NCBI RefSeq assembly: GCF_003148565.1
Contig: NZ_QGGL01000012.1
Span: 1 to 64,000, forward strand
From: Tumebacillus permanentifrigoris
GTDB lineage: Bacteria; Bacillota; Bacilli; Tumebacillales; Tumebacillaceae
Direction of reading: 5' to 3'
Length of the DNA: 64,000 bases
Both the position numbers and the translations under genes were made by a program. The notes beneath the pieces were generated by a model that worked only from the letters and a program-made list of their open reading frames with translations, did no database searches and was not told the origin of the DNA. This document shows, one piece after another, positions 15,204 to 21,191 of the stretch (position 1 is the stretch's first letter; each line of letters opens with the position of its first letter).

Positions 15204-15227
15204 ATAAGCCCCGTCGCCGGGGCTTAT
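15204..15227 (+). terminator. Terminator-like hairpin after repressor
   Basis: ATAAGCCCC and GGGGCTTAT form a 9-bp stem around a 6-base loop, followed by a short T-containing run. It lies 24 bp after the repressor stop. Confidence 0.55.
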
Positions 15228-15345
15228 TTCATGACCTGGTTTTCATCAGATTGGAGAGTACGTAGAAAAAAGACCCCCTCGTCACAGGGAGTCTTGGGGC
15301 CACCACGTCAGGCAGCATGATCCCCCACTGAAGGGGGTGAGAAAA

Positions 15346-15633
15346 ATGAGGAAATTAAGCGCTTGGGAGTTCAACATAATCACTGATTCCATCGCTTCGC
15401 AATCAAAAGGCGAGTTCCTAGAAAAAATCAGCGAGGCGATTGCTAAGGTTGAAAACGGAGAAGTGTCAAACAAAGATGAAGTCCTCTTCAAAACTTTGCC
15501 GCTGGAGTTGTTGAATCACGCGGATAGAGTTACTAAAGAGACAATCCGCAAGGTCCTTGAGAACCTTGACTTAGTTGAGTACGACGAAGATCAATGGACA
15601 CTCGTATCTCATCGAGCAAAGACTTCAGAGTGA
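15346..15633 (+). CDS. Phage hypothetical protein in lysogeny region
   Basis: This is a protein of about 95 residues starting MRKLSAWEFNIITDSIA after GGGGGTGAG. It is helical and acidic, with KTLPLELLNHADRVTKETIR in the centre and a C-terminal EYDEDQWTLVSH segment. Base composition is AT-richer than the early operon. It is followed 17 bp later by a strong terminator. Its end is overlapped by an opposing frame. The function is unknown. Confidence 0.5.
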   Translation: MRKLSAWEFNIITDSIASQSKGEFLEKISEAIAKVENGEVSNKDEVLFKTLPLELLNHADRVTKETIRKVLENLDLVEYDEDQWTLVSHRAKTSE

Positions 15634-15892
15634 TAATCGAGTTATGCGAAACCGCCGCGTCACCGGCGGTTTTTTCTTTTGCCTCCCCGGATCGCACGGG
15701 GATTGTCGGCTCATTCAACGACGGGCAAATTGCCGCTCGCATCGGCGGAGGCGGGCACTGGTCCTTCAAGGCGCATGTCATCTGTGCCAGTGACATGCAG
15801 ACCACGGCGAAGTTCGGATCGGTCAAATCGACGTCATGGGCCTGCTCCGCGATACGGGAGGCAAGAGCTTCTACTGCGTGTTGGATGATCAT
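15533..15892 (-). CDS. Possible phage protein downstream of quorum-sensing cassette
   Basis: This 119-residue frame has an AAGGAG ribosome binding site and an ATGA overlap with the 45-residue gene before it. It starts MIIQHAVEALASRIAEQAHD. Its last third crosses the terminator hairpin at 15651-15680 and the opposing gene, so the C-terminal part or the whole frame is uncertain. If real, it would be the distal gene of a small minus-strand unit after the receptor and pro-peptide. Confidence 0.38.
   Translation of the reverse strand: MIIQHAVEALASRIAEQAHDVDLTDPNFAVVCMSLAQMTCALKDQCPPPPMRAAICPSLNEPTIPVRSGEAKEKTAGDAAVSHNSIITLKSLLDEIRVSIDLRRTQLSQGSQGPCGLSL
15651..15680 (+). terminator. Rho-independent terminator
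   Basis: CCGCCG and CGGCGG form the stem, followed by TTTTTTCTTTT. It ends the plus-strand lysogeny transcript. A hairpin of very similar sequence lies in the opposite orientation at 17673-17700. Confidence 0.85.
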
Positions 15893-16026
15893 GCGGTTTG
15901 GATCTCCTTGAACTTGCGCGTATAGAAAATGCGTTCCAATTCCACCTTGTCATCTGAGGTTAGGTTATCATCTTCGATTCGTTCAAGGATATTTATCTGT
16001 ATGTTAGCGGAGAAATTTTGAAACAT
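15889..16026 (-). CDS. Possible 45-residue phage peptide
   Basis: The frame starts MFQNFSANIQINILERIEDD after GAGG, and its stop overlaps the next start (ATGA). It is the first gene after the pro-peptide terminator in the same direction. The peptide is acidic then basic, with no signal sequence. An output gene of the quorum-sensing cassette is possible, by analogy with aimX in arbitrium phages, but this is inference. Confidence 0.42.
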   Translation of the reverse strand: MFQNFSANIQINILERIEDDNLTSDDKVELERIFYTRKFKEIQTA

Positions 16027-16058
16027 CTTTTATAACCTCGCCATCTATACTGAAATTA

Positions 16059-16073
16059 GTACTCTCATAGTAC
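16059..16073. promoter_or_regulatory. Palindrome GTACT-N5-AGTAC, candidate operator
   Basis: The 5-bp arms are perfect with a 5-bp spacer. It lies 33 bp upstream of the 45-residue gene, in the 130-base AT-rich gap after the quorum-sensing genes. No other feature in the gap explains it. Confidence 0.35.
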
Positions 16074-16158
16074 ACCACAGACGACCACCAATAAATAGAA
16101 AATAATAAACTAGATACAAGATTCCAAATTACCAACTTAATGGTTTGGGATAAAAAAT

Positions 16159-16185
16159 AAAGACCCCGTAAATCGAGGTCTTTTT
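16159..16185 (-). terminator. Terminator after pro-peptide gene
   Basis: AAAGACC and GGTCTTT form a stem with extra paired bases. T or A runs lie on both sides, so it can work in either direction; on the minus strand it closes the receptor/pro-peptide unit. Confidence 0.8.
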
Positions 16186-16206
16186 GATAGTATTTCGGAA
16201 TCGTGA

Positions 16207-16374
16207 TTAAGCTGTTTGGTTCGTTGTCATCCGGAAAGGTCCCGGTGGTACTTCGTAAGCGATGCTACTTTTAGTAACTTGCGGTCCCGGCGGTACTTCA
16301 TACGCGATCTTTTCAACAACCGATCCACCCGCAAGCAGTGTTACAATCCCCAATAATACAAGTAACTTTTTCAT
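16207..16374 (-). CDS. Secreted quorum-sensing pro-peptide with two signal copies
   Basis: This 55-residue product starts MKKLLVLLGIVTLLAGGSVV, an N-terminal signal peptide with two lysines and a hydrophobic core. The rest is almost only two copies of IAYEVPPGP (residues 23-31 and 38-46) split by QVTKSS, with a short polar tail. The copies differ at three bases, all synonymous. The gene is next to an HTH-TPR receptor whose stop it approaches or overlaps (an in-frame ATG at 16395 overlaps that stop; the ATG at 16374 has AAGGGG close upstream). By analogy with Phr, PapR and AimP, it would be exported, processed, re-imported and bound by the receptor. Confidence 0.82.
   Translation of the reverse strand: MKKLLVLLGIVTLLAGGSVVEKIAYEVPPGPQVTKSSIAYEVPPGPFRMTTNQTA
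16238..16308 (-). repeat. Two 26-bp direct repeats encoding IAYEVPPGP
   Basis: The copies lie at 16283-16308 and 16238-16263. They differ at three positions, each silent: GCG/GCT for Ala, TAT/TAC for Tyr and CCG/CCA for Pro. This pattern points to selection on the peptide itself. Confidence 0.85.
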
Positions 16375-16391
16375 ATTCCCCTTAATCCCCC

Positions 16392-17600
16392 TCATCTGTC
16401 CTTCAATAGCAAATTTACTCTCATAAGATATTCGATGGCATCATCGAAAAACCCTAGTTTTCTCGCTAAATTTGAAGCTTTCTCGTATTGGTCCACTAAG
16501 TGGTGGGGTGGTGCATCGTTTTCTAACTCTAAAAGTAATGTTTCTTTGAGATCATCGTAATTATTCTCATGGTAATTCAAGAAGAAACGAATCATCAATC
16601 GCTCATAGTTTCTCCCGAATTTATTCGCCTCTGAAAGTGCTTCAGTTAGGGCTGCTACCCCATTTTTCGCATCGCCTCCAGCGAAAAAGACTTCCCCCAA
16701 TACCTTTAGTCCGTAAATAAGTGAAAGTTTGTCCTGTGCTCCTTTGGCTAAATCGATCGCTTTGAGAGTGGTTTCTATTGATTCCTCAAATTTTTCTAAT
16801 CTAGAAAGTACGGACCCAAGGCTTTGCAAACACTGCGCCTTTATTACATTGTACTGCGGTCCATCTGGTATTATTTCCAATGCCTCATTCAGTTTCTTTT
16901 CGGCTCGATCTAGTCGGTTGCGCTTTGCATACAAAGAACCCAACATCAACAAAGACCTAGCTTTATTTTCTTCACTTATAGCCTCTTTGTATGTTTGGAG
17001 CATAAATATTTCAGCTCTCTCATACCTACCACCAGCCATCAACGCTGTTGATAGATTGTAACGTACCTTTTGAATTAAGACCTCATCCGATGATTTTGTA
17101 GCGTAGTCGTAAGCGTCCTCGAAAAAATCAAGCGATCTTGATACTCTCCATTTCGAGTACTCAATTAATCCTCGTGATAAATTTGCGATGGCTCTCTCTC
17201 TCGGTCCTCTATTTTCTACCATACCCAAAAGTTCATTCGCCTCTATAATTGCCTCTTCTGGAATTGGCCATTTTTTGACCGCACTTTCGAGGGAATCGAG
17301 TCTTTTCTGCAAGTCAAAATCACTTTCCGTCAGTGCATCAGGTGCAACTTTCAGAGCTTGAGCCAGCATTCTAATAAAGTCTGCATTAAACTTCTTCTCG
17401 TAGCTACTGTGAGCCATCGTGCAATTTTCGATACGAGATATATTACTTTTGGCGATTCCGCTAAGCGCTTCTAGATCATCCTGACTTAGCTTTCTTTCGT
17501 TTCGGAAGAAAATCAAATTTGTCGCCAAAGTTGCATTGAATTTTGTAATTTCCAATTTCTGTTCAGCTGTTTTGCCTTTTCGCACCTTGGGCTCAGACAT
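16392..17600 (-). CDS. RRNPP-type HTH-TPR quorum-sensing receptor
   Basis: This is a 402-residue protein starting MSEPKVRKGK; GGAGGAGG lies 6 bases before the ATG at 17600. Residues about 30-60 form an XRE-type HTH (LSQDDLEALSGIAKSNISRI). From about residue 100 to the end, helical repeats follow the TPR pattern (ARSLLMLGSLYAKRNRLDRA, CLQSLGSVLSRLEKFEESIE). Size and architecture match PlcR, NprR and AimR-like peptide receptors. The adjoining pro-peptide gene strengthens this. It likely switches DNA binding when the imported peptide is bound and so informs the lysis-lysogeny choice. The region is AT-richer than the early operon. Confidence 0.85.
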   Translation of the reverse strand: MSEPKVRKGKTAEQKLEITKFNATLATNLIFFRNERKLSQDDLEALSGIAKSNISRIENCTMAHSSYEKKFNADFIRMLAQALKVAPDALTESDFDLQKRLDSLESAVKKWPIPEEAIIEANELLGMVENRGPRERAIANLSRGLIEYSKWRVSRSLDFFEDAYDYATKSSDEVLIQKVRYNLSTALMAGGRYERAEIFMLQTYKEAISEENKARSLLMLGSLYAKRNRLDRAEKKLNEALEIIPDGPQYNVIKAQCLQSLGSVLSRLEKFEESIETTLKAIDLAKGAQDKLSLIYGLKVLGEVFFAGGDAKNGVAALTEALSEANKFGRNYERLMIRFFLNYHENNYDDLKETLLLELENDAPPHHLVDQYEKASNLARKLGFFDDAIEYLMRVNLLLKDR

Positions 17601-17633
17601 CAACATCCTCCTCCGAACAAACTTTCTCTATTT

Positions 17634-17662
17634 ATTATACACGATTAGCAAATTTCTGAGAA
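17634..17662 (-). promoter_or_regulatory. Promoter of quorum-sensing receptor gene
   Basis: On the minus strand TATAAT (17634-17639) is preceded at 17 bp by TTCTCA (17657-17662), four of six matches to the -35 consensus. Transcription would start just before the receptor's strong ribosome binding site. Confidence 0.65.
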
Positions 17663-17672
17663 ATAGCCCAAC

Positions 17673-17700
17673 AAAAGAAAAAGACCGCCGTCACCGGCGA
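17673..17700 (-). terminator. Terminator insulating receptor from integrase
   Basis: On the minus strand TCGCCG and CGGCGG pair around GTGA, followed by TCTTTTTCTTTT. No minus-strand gene ends here, so it may block antisense transcription from the right. It closely resembles the terminator at 15651-15680, in inverted orientation. Confidence 0.7.
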
Positions 17701-17815
17701 CCCTCTGCTCTTCTTACCAATCTCCATCAGAAGACTCAACTCTATTCTATCACAAGAGACTCCATGCTAGAATTGGTTTACCAATCAAATCATCTAATGG
17801 AGGCCACTGCAAAAT

Positions 17816-19300
17816 ATGAGTACATCAGTCAATGTCGCCATCTACATTCGAGTCTCAACTGAGGAGCAGGCCAAAGAGGGCTTTTCATTAGCGGCACAGA
17901 AGGAACGTCTATCCCAGTTCGCCAACGGTCTTGGTTGGACAATCTTTGACTTCTACCTTGATGAAGGGATCTCAGCTAAAGATACGAATCGCCCTGAGCT
18001 ACAAAGGATGCTCAAAGACATGAAGGGTTTCCGTAAGCAGAACCCCGAAAGTGAATTTGTAGTCCTGGTATTCAGACTTGATCGACTTACTCGCTCGATC
18101 CTTGACCTCTTCAAGTTACTCGAGTTGTTCGAGCAACACAAGGTTGGTTTCAAATCCGCTACCGAAATATTCGACACAACAACTGCAATTGGACGACTAT
18201 TCATCACGATCATCGGTGCCCTTGCACAATGGGAGCGCGAAAATCTAGCGGAGCGTGTGCGCGTTGGAATGGAGCAAATGGTTATAGAAGGGAAGTTTCA
18301 CGGCGGGGTAGCTCCCTTTGGGTATGGCATGGGAAAGGACGGGAAACTGGAGATTAAAGAAGAAGAGGCCTCTACGGTCAAAATCATATTCGATAGATAC
18401 CTGAAGGGGATGGGTGACGATAATCTCTGTAGGTGGCTTAACCAGATGGGCTATAAGACAAAGAAGTCGGGGTCCATTTGGCACGGATCGACTGTTCGTC
18501 AAATCCTACAAAACCCGATCTACATTGGGTCTTTGCGTTGGAATATGACAACAAACGCCCAATACTTCGAAGTAGAAAATGCAGCACCAGCGATTATCTC
18601 TACAGAAATCTTTGAGCAAGCTCAAGAACTTCGCAGTTCCCGTACTGGGGATCACCCCCGAACAGTAAATAGTGATTACCTCTTTACAGGTCGACTGATT
18701 TGCAACAGGTGCGGATCGCCGTTGTCAGGGACGTCCTCGTCCTTCAAAGGAAAGAAATTCAAATATTATAAGTGTCGAGGTAGCTTGAACGGCACCTGCG
18801 ACCTGCCTACCCTAAATGAAGACATTATGGAAAATTGCTTCTTGGAATACGTGAGGAGTCTCGACATAACCAGTGCTGCTTCTGAGGTTGCGGCAAGCAA
18901 AGATGCAGTCGAGATTGATAAGAATCAAGAGGAACTTCAAAAATTGAAGTCTGAGTTGGAGAAAGTCAAATCGAGGAAACGAAAGTGGCAAGAGTTGTAT
19001 ATGGATGAACTGATTACAAAAGACGATCTCAGAAAGAACACACAACAGGAACTCGATAAGGAACAGGAACTCCTCCGACAAATATCTGACCTAGAAGGCG
19101 TTACAAATCAATCAAGAAAATCACCTGAAGAGATCGCGGTGGCATTACAGAACTTCGAAATGATGTGGCATTTGCTTGCTCCCGCTGAAAAGAAGTCCGC
19201 TCTTGGGTTACTCATTGACAAGATGCACGTCGATACCCCAATCACACAACATAAGAAGATGCGTAGACAAATCGACATTCTCAATGTGTCTTTCCGCTAA
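17816..19300 (+). CDS. int: Large serine recombinase, phage integrase
   Basis: This 494-residue protein has the resolvase domain with catalytic Ser14 in YIRVSTEEQ and FRLDRLTRS farther on. A recombinase domain follows around residues 160-270 (FGYGMGKDG, NPIYIG), then a zinc ribbon (CNRCGSP and YYKCRG). A long coiled coil at about residues 360-430 is the part that controls direction in large serine integrases. TGGAGG precedes the ATG. It ends about 25 bp from the junction with the truncated host gene, so it is the enzyme that integrated this prophage. Confidence 0.95.
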   Translation: MSTSVNVAIYIRVSTEEQAKEGFSLAAQKERLSQFANGLGWTIFDFYLDEGISAKDTNRPELQRMLKDMKGFRKQNPESEFVVLVFRLDRLTRSILDLFKLLELFEQHKVGFKSATEIFDTTTAIGRLFITIIGALAQWERENLAERVRVGMEQMVIEGKFHGGVAPFGYGMGKDGKLEIKEEEASTVKIIFDRYLKGMGDDNLCRWLNQMGYKTKKSGSIWHGSTVRQILQNPIYIGSLRWNMTTNAQYFEVENAAPAIISTEIFEQAQELRSSRTGDHPRTVNSDYLFTGRLICNRCGSPLSGTSSSFKGKKFKYYKCRGSLNGTCDLPTLNEDIMENCFLEYVRSLDITSAASEVAASKDAVEIDKNQEELQKLKSELEKVKSRKRKWQELYMDELITKDDLRKNTQQELDKEQELLRQISDLEGVTNQSRKSPEEIAVALQNFEMMWHLLAPAEKKSALGLLIDKMHVDTPITQHKKMRRQIDILNVSFR

Positions 19301-19345
19301 ATTTGCGTGTATTGGACATATGGCGTTGCCCATAAACGGCCCGAG
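19301..19345. other. Prophage right junction (att site)
   Basis: To the right, the reverse strand encodes a normal free-methionine-R-sulfoxide-reductase N-terminus up to about GPFMGN. To the left, the frame continues into unrelated residues from the integrase side. The crossover therefore lies near 19325. Serine integrases use a 2-bp core, so its exact position cannot be set without the other junction. Confidence 0.7.
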
Positions 19346-19537
19346 GATCAGTTGCTCGTCACGGTATAGATAGAAGCCCGACCAATTGATGCTCTCCATC
19401 TGCATGTACAGCAAACTCGCCGCGTTGGCGAGGTTGGCGATCCAGTCCGTTTCGCCTTCGAGCAAGTGGTGCAGTTGGGTGTTTACTTCTTGGTAAAAGG
19501 CGGCTTTGTCGCCTTGGATTTTCGTCATTTCAAACAC
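19325..19537 (-). pseudogene. msrC: Free methionine-R-sulfoxide reductase, N-terminal fragment cut by prophage
   Basis: About 71 codons remain of a GAF-domain fRMsr protein of roughly 150 residues: LLEGETDWIANLANAASLLY and INWSGFYLYRDEQLILGPF match the family's conserved start. The catalytic cysteines of the second half are missing; the frame instead reads into phage DNA and stops at 19208. The start is probably the GTG at 19537. The remaining part should lie at the left end of the prophage, and excision would restore the gene. Confidence 0.85.
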
Positions 19538-19658
19538 AAGAAATCGGCTCCTCTCAGCTGGCTTTTAACTGCCACCCATTTTAGCACAAGTACTATGAAT
19601 TATGTTATGATGACTGGAGAATCTAGAGATATTATGAACTAAAGGGGTTTCGAACCAT

Positions 19659-20411
19659 ATGGCTTTGCATCGGTATTCTCGAACGGAATTGGTCATCGGG
19701 CCGGAGGGCTTGGAGAAGTTGAAAGGCAGTACCGTCGTCGTGCTCGGCATGGGCGGCGTGGGCTCCTACACCGTGGAATCATTGGCGCGTTGTGGTGTCG
19801 GTCGTCTCGTGCTCGTGGACAAGGATGACGTCGACATCACCAACATCAACCGCCAGATTCCGGCTCTGACACACACTGTCGGCATGGACAAGGTCGAACT
19901 GATGGCCGAGCGCGTCAAGCAGATCAACCCGGAGATCGACGTCGTCCCGTTGAAGATCTTCTATCTGCCGGAGACGAAGGATTCGATTTTTGCATACAAC
20001 CCGGACTATGTCGTCGACGCGATCGACACGATCTCCGCGAAGATCCTCGCCGTCGTCGAATGTCACAAGCGCGGCATCCCCGTCGTCTCCTCGATGGGCG
20101 CCGCCAACAAGATCGACCCGACGATGTTCCGCGTCATGGACATCTCCAAGACCAGCATCGACCCGATCGCCAAGATCATGCGTCGCAAACTGAAGGACTA
20201 CGGCATCTACAAGGGTGTCAAAGTCGTCTGCTCGCTGGAAAACCCGCGCAAACCGCGTGAGGACATCACCGAACAGATCGTCCCGCAAGCGGTGAAAGAA
20301 GGCGAAGCTCCGCGCAAAGCGAAGAACCCGCCCGCTTCCATCGCGTTCGTTCCTTCTGTTGCAGGCTTGATCCTCTCCAGCGTGGTCGTTCGCGACTTGG
20401 TTGGCATCTAA
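19659..20411 (+). CDS. tcdA: tRNA threonylcarbamoyladenosine dehydratase, ThiF/E1-like
   Basis: This 250-residue protein has the E1-like nucleotide-binding motif GMGGVGSYTVESLARCGVGR near residue 31 and the DxDxVxxxNxNRQ pattern (DKDDVDITNINRQ). It matches TcdA (YrvM/CsdL), which dehydrates t6A37 in tRNA to the cyclic form using ATP. AAAGGGG precedes the ATG. It stands alone with a terminator after it. Confidence 0.92.
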   Translation: MALHRYSRTELVIGPEGLEKLKGSTVVVLGMGGVGSYTVESLARCGVGRLVLVDKDDVDITNINRQIPALTHTVGMDKVELMAERVKQINPEIDVVPLKIFYLPETKDSIFAYNPDYVVDAIDTISAKILAVVECHKRGIPVVSSMGAANKIDPTMFRVMDISKTSIDPIAKIMRRKLKDYGIYKGVKVVCSLENPRKPREDITEQIVPQAVKEGEAPRKAKNPPASIAFVPSVAGLILSSVVVRDLVGI

Positions 20412-20426
20412 CATCCTAACGATTAG

Positions 20427-20464
20427 AAAAGGAACACACCCGCACGCGGTGGCGTTCCTTTTTT
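20427..20464 (+). terminator. Terminator of tcdA
   Basis: AAAAGGAAC and GTTCCTTTT form a long stem with a GC-rich interior, followed by T's. It precedes the DnaA-box cluster. Confidence 0.8.
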
Positions 20465-20478
20465 GTGTTTCCTTTACC

Positions 20479-20546
20479 TGTGAATAACAATGTTTATGCA
20501 CAGGGTTTATCCACATTATCCACAGCGGTTACCCACAATATCCACA
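20479..20546. promoter_or_regulatory. Cluster of six DnaA boxes
   Basis: Four perfect matches to TTATNCACA occur: 20479-20487 (reverse), 20494-20502, 20507-20515 and 20516-20524. Two sites with one mismatch follow: TTACCCACA at 20529-20537 and ATATCCACA at 20538-20546. Five face one way and some are exactly adjacent. They lie between convergent genes, so promoter control is unlikely. No dnaA or dnaN is nearby, so a DnaA-titrating or replication-timing site is the best reading. Confidence 0.85.
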
Positions 20547-20575
20547 AAAAAGGGAGCAGACTCACGTCGCTCCCT
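20546..20575 (-). terminator. Terminator of the 149-residue hypothetical gene
   Basis: AAGGGAGC and GCTCCCTT pair around an 11-base loop; on the minus strand the hairpin is followed by a T6 run. It directly abuts the DnaA-box cluster. Confidence 0.8.
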
Positions 20576-20584
20576 TGAACTTCC

Positions 20585-21034
20585 TTATTCATAGCGTTTG
20601 CCGTGATACAGCACATAGCCCACCGGATGATGCGTGAAGTGCAACACCGCGTCCCCTGGGTTGTCGGGGCTGGGATAGGCATGGTTTTTGTCGATGTACT
20701 CACCTTGCAGTTCGATCGGTTGCCCTGGTTCGAGACCTTCGATATGCTTTTTGAGACCCAGCTTGTCCCCAAATCGCACGGCGCAGAAAGCTTCTGGCAG
20801 TACCAGCGACTTGTCCGCCCCTTTGATGGTGAGCACTTCGATGTGATCAATCACGAAATGCATGTGACCAACCCCTTTTTCTAGCTTGTCCGGGTCGACG
20901 TGCTTGACTACCGCTCTAACGTGTACGAGAGGCCCTTTCAACGAAAGCGCGTACTGATGGTGCGGCAATTCGCAATTCGCAAGCGTGTGTCCAAAGATCG
21001 GGTGGCGCAGTACCTGCTCTTGCTCTTGGGACAT
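20585..21034 (-). CDS. Conserved-looking hypothetical cytosolic protein
   Basis: This is a 149-residue protein. GGAGGTGTTCCCG sets the ATG at 21034. There is no signal peptide. The sequence is beta-rich with HxH-like clusters (CELPHHQYALSLKGPLVHVR, VGHMHFVIDHIEVL) and an ELQGEYIDKNHAYPSPDNPG segment that could belong to an OB-like fold. I cannot name the family. Confidence 0.6.
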   Translation of the reverse strand: MSQEQEQVLRHPIFGHTLANCELPHHQYALSLKGPLVHVRAVVKHVDPDKLEKGVGHMHFVIDHIEVLTIKGADKSLVLPEAFCAVRFGDKLGLKKHIEGLEPGQPIELQGEYIDKNHAYPSPDNPGDAVLHFTHHPVGYVLYHGKRYE

Positions 21035-21149
21035 CGGGAACACCTCCAGGGAAATGGTCACGGCTACATCTCTAGTATAAAACAGAACAACATAAATAGT
21101 AATAGTTTTCAGATAAATCAGATATAATACTTTCCGACATGATTTGTCA

Positions 21150-21186
21150 AAAAAAACGCCCCCTCCTCTCGGAACGGGGCGTTTTT
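21150..21186 (-). terminator. Terminator of SLH surface protein gene
   Basis: AAAACGCCCC and GGGGCGTTTT pair with flanking A and T runs, just after the SLH gene stop on the minus strand. Confidence 0.88.
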
Positions 21187-21191
21187 ACCGT

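Noticed and set aside
19208-19324. Extension of the fRMsr frame to 19208
   Set aside because: Residues after GPFMGN do not match the family and derive from phage DNA beyond the attachment site.
19779-20516. 245-codon open frame opposite tcdA
   Set aside because: It is a shadow of tcdA; its His/Asp/Arg-rich composition reflects the reverse strand of a GC-rich gene.
20479-20546. Chromosomal origin oriC
   Set aside because: DnaA boxes are present, but dnaA, dnaN, rpmH and an AT-rich unwinding region are not. A DnaA-titration site fits better.
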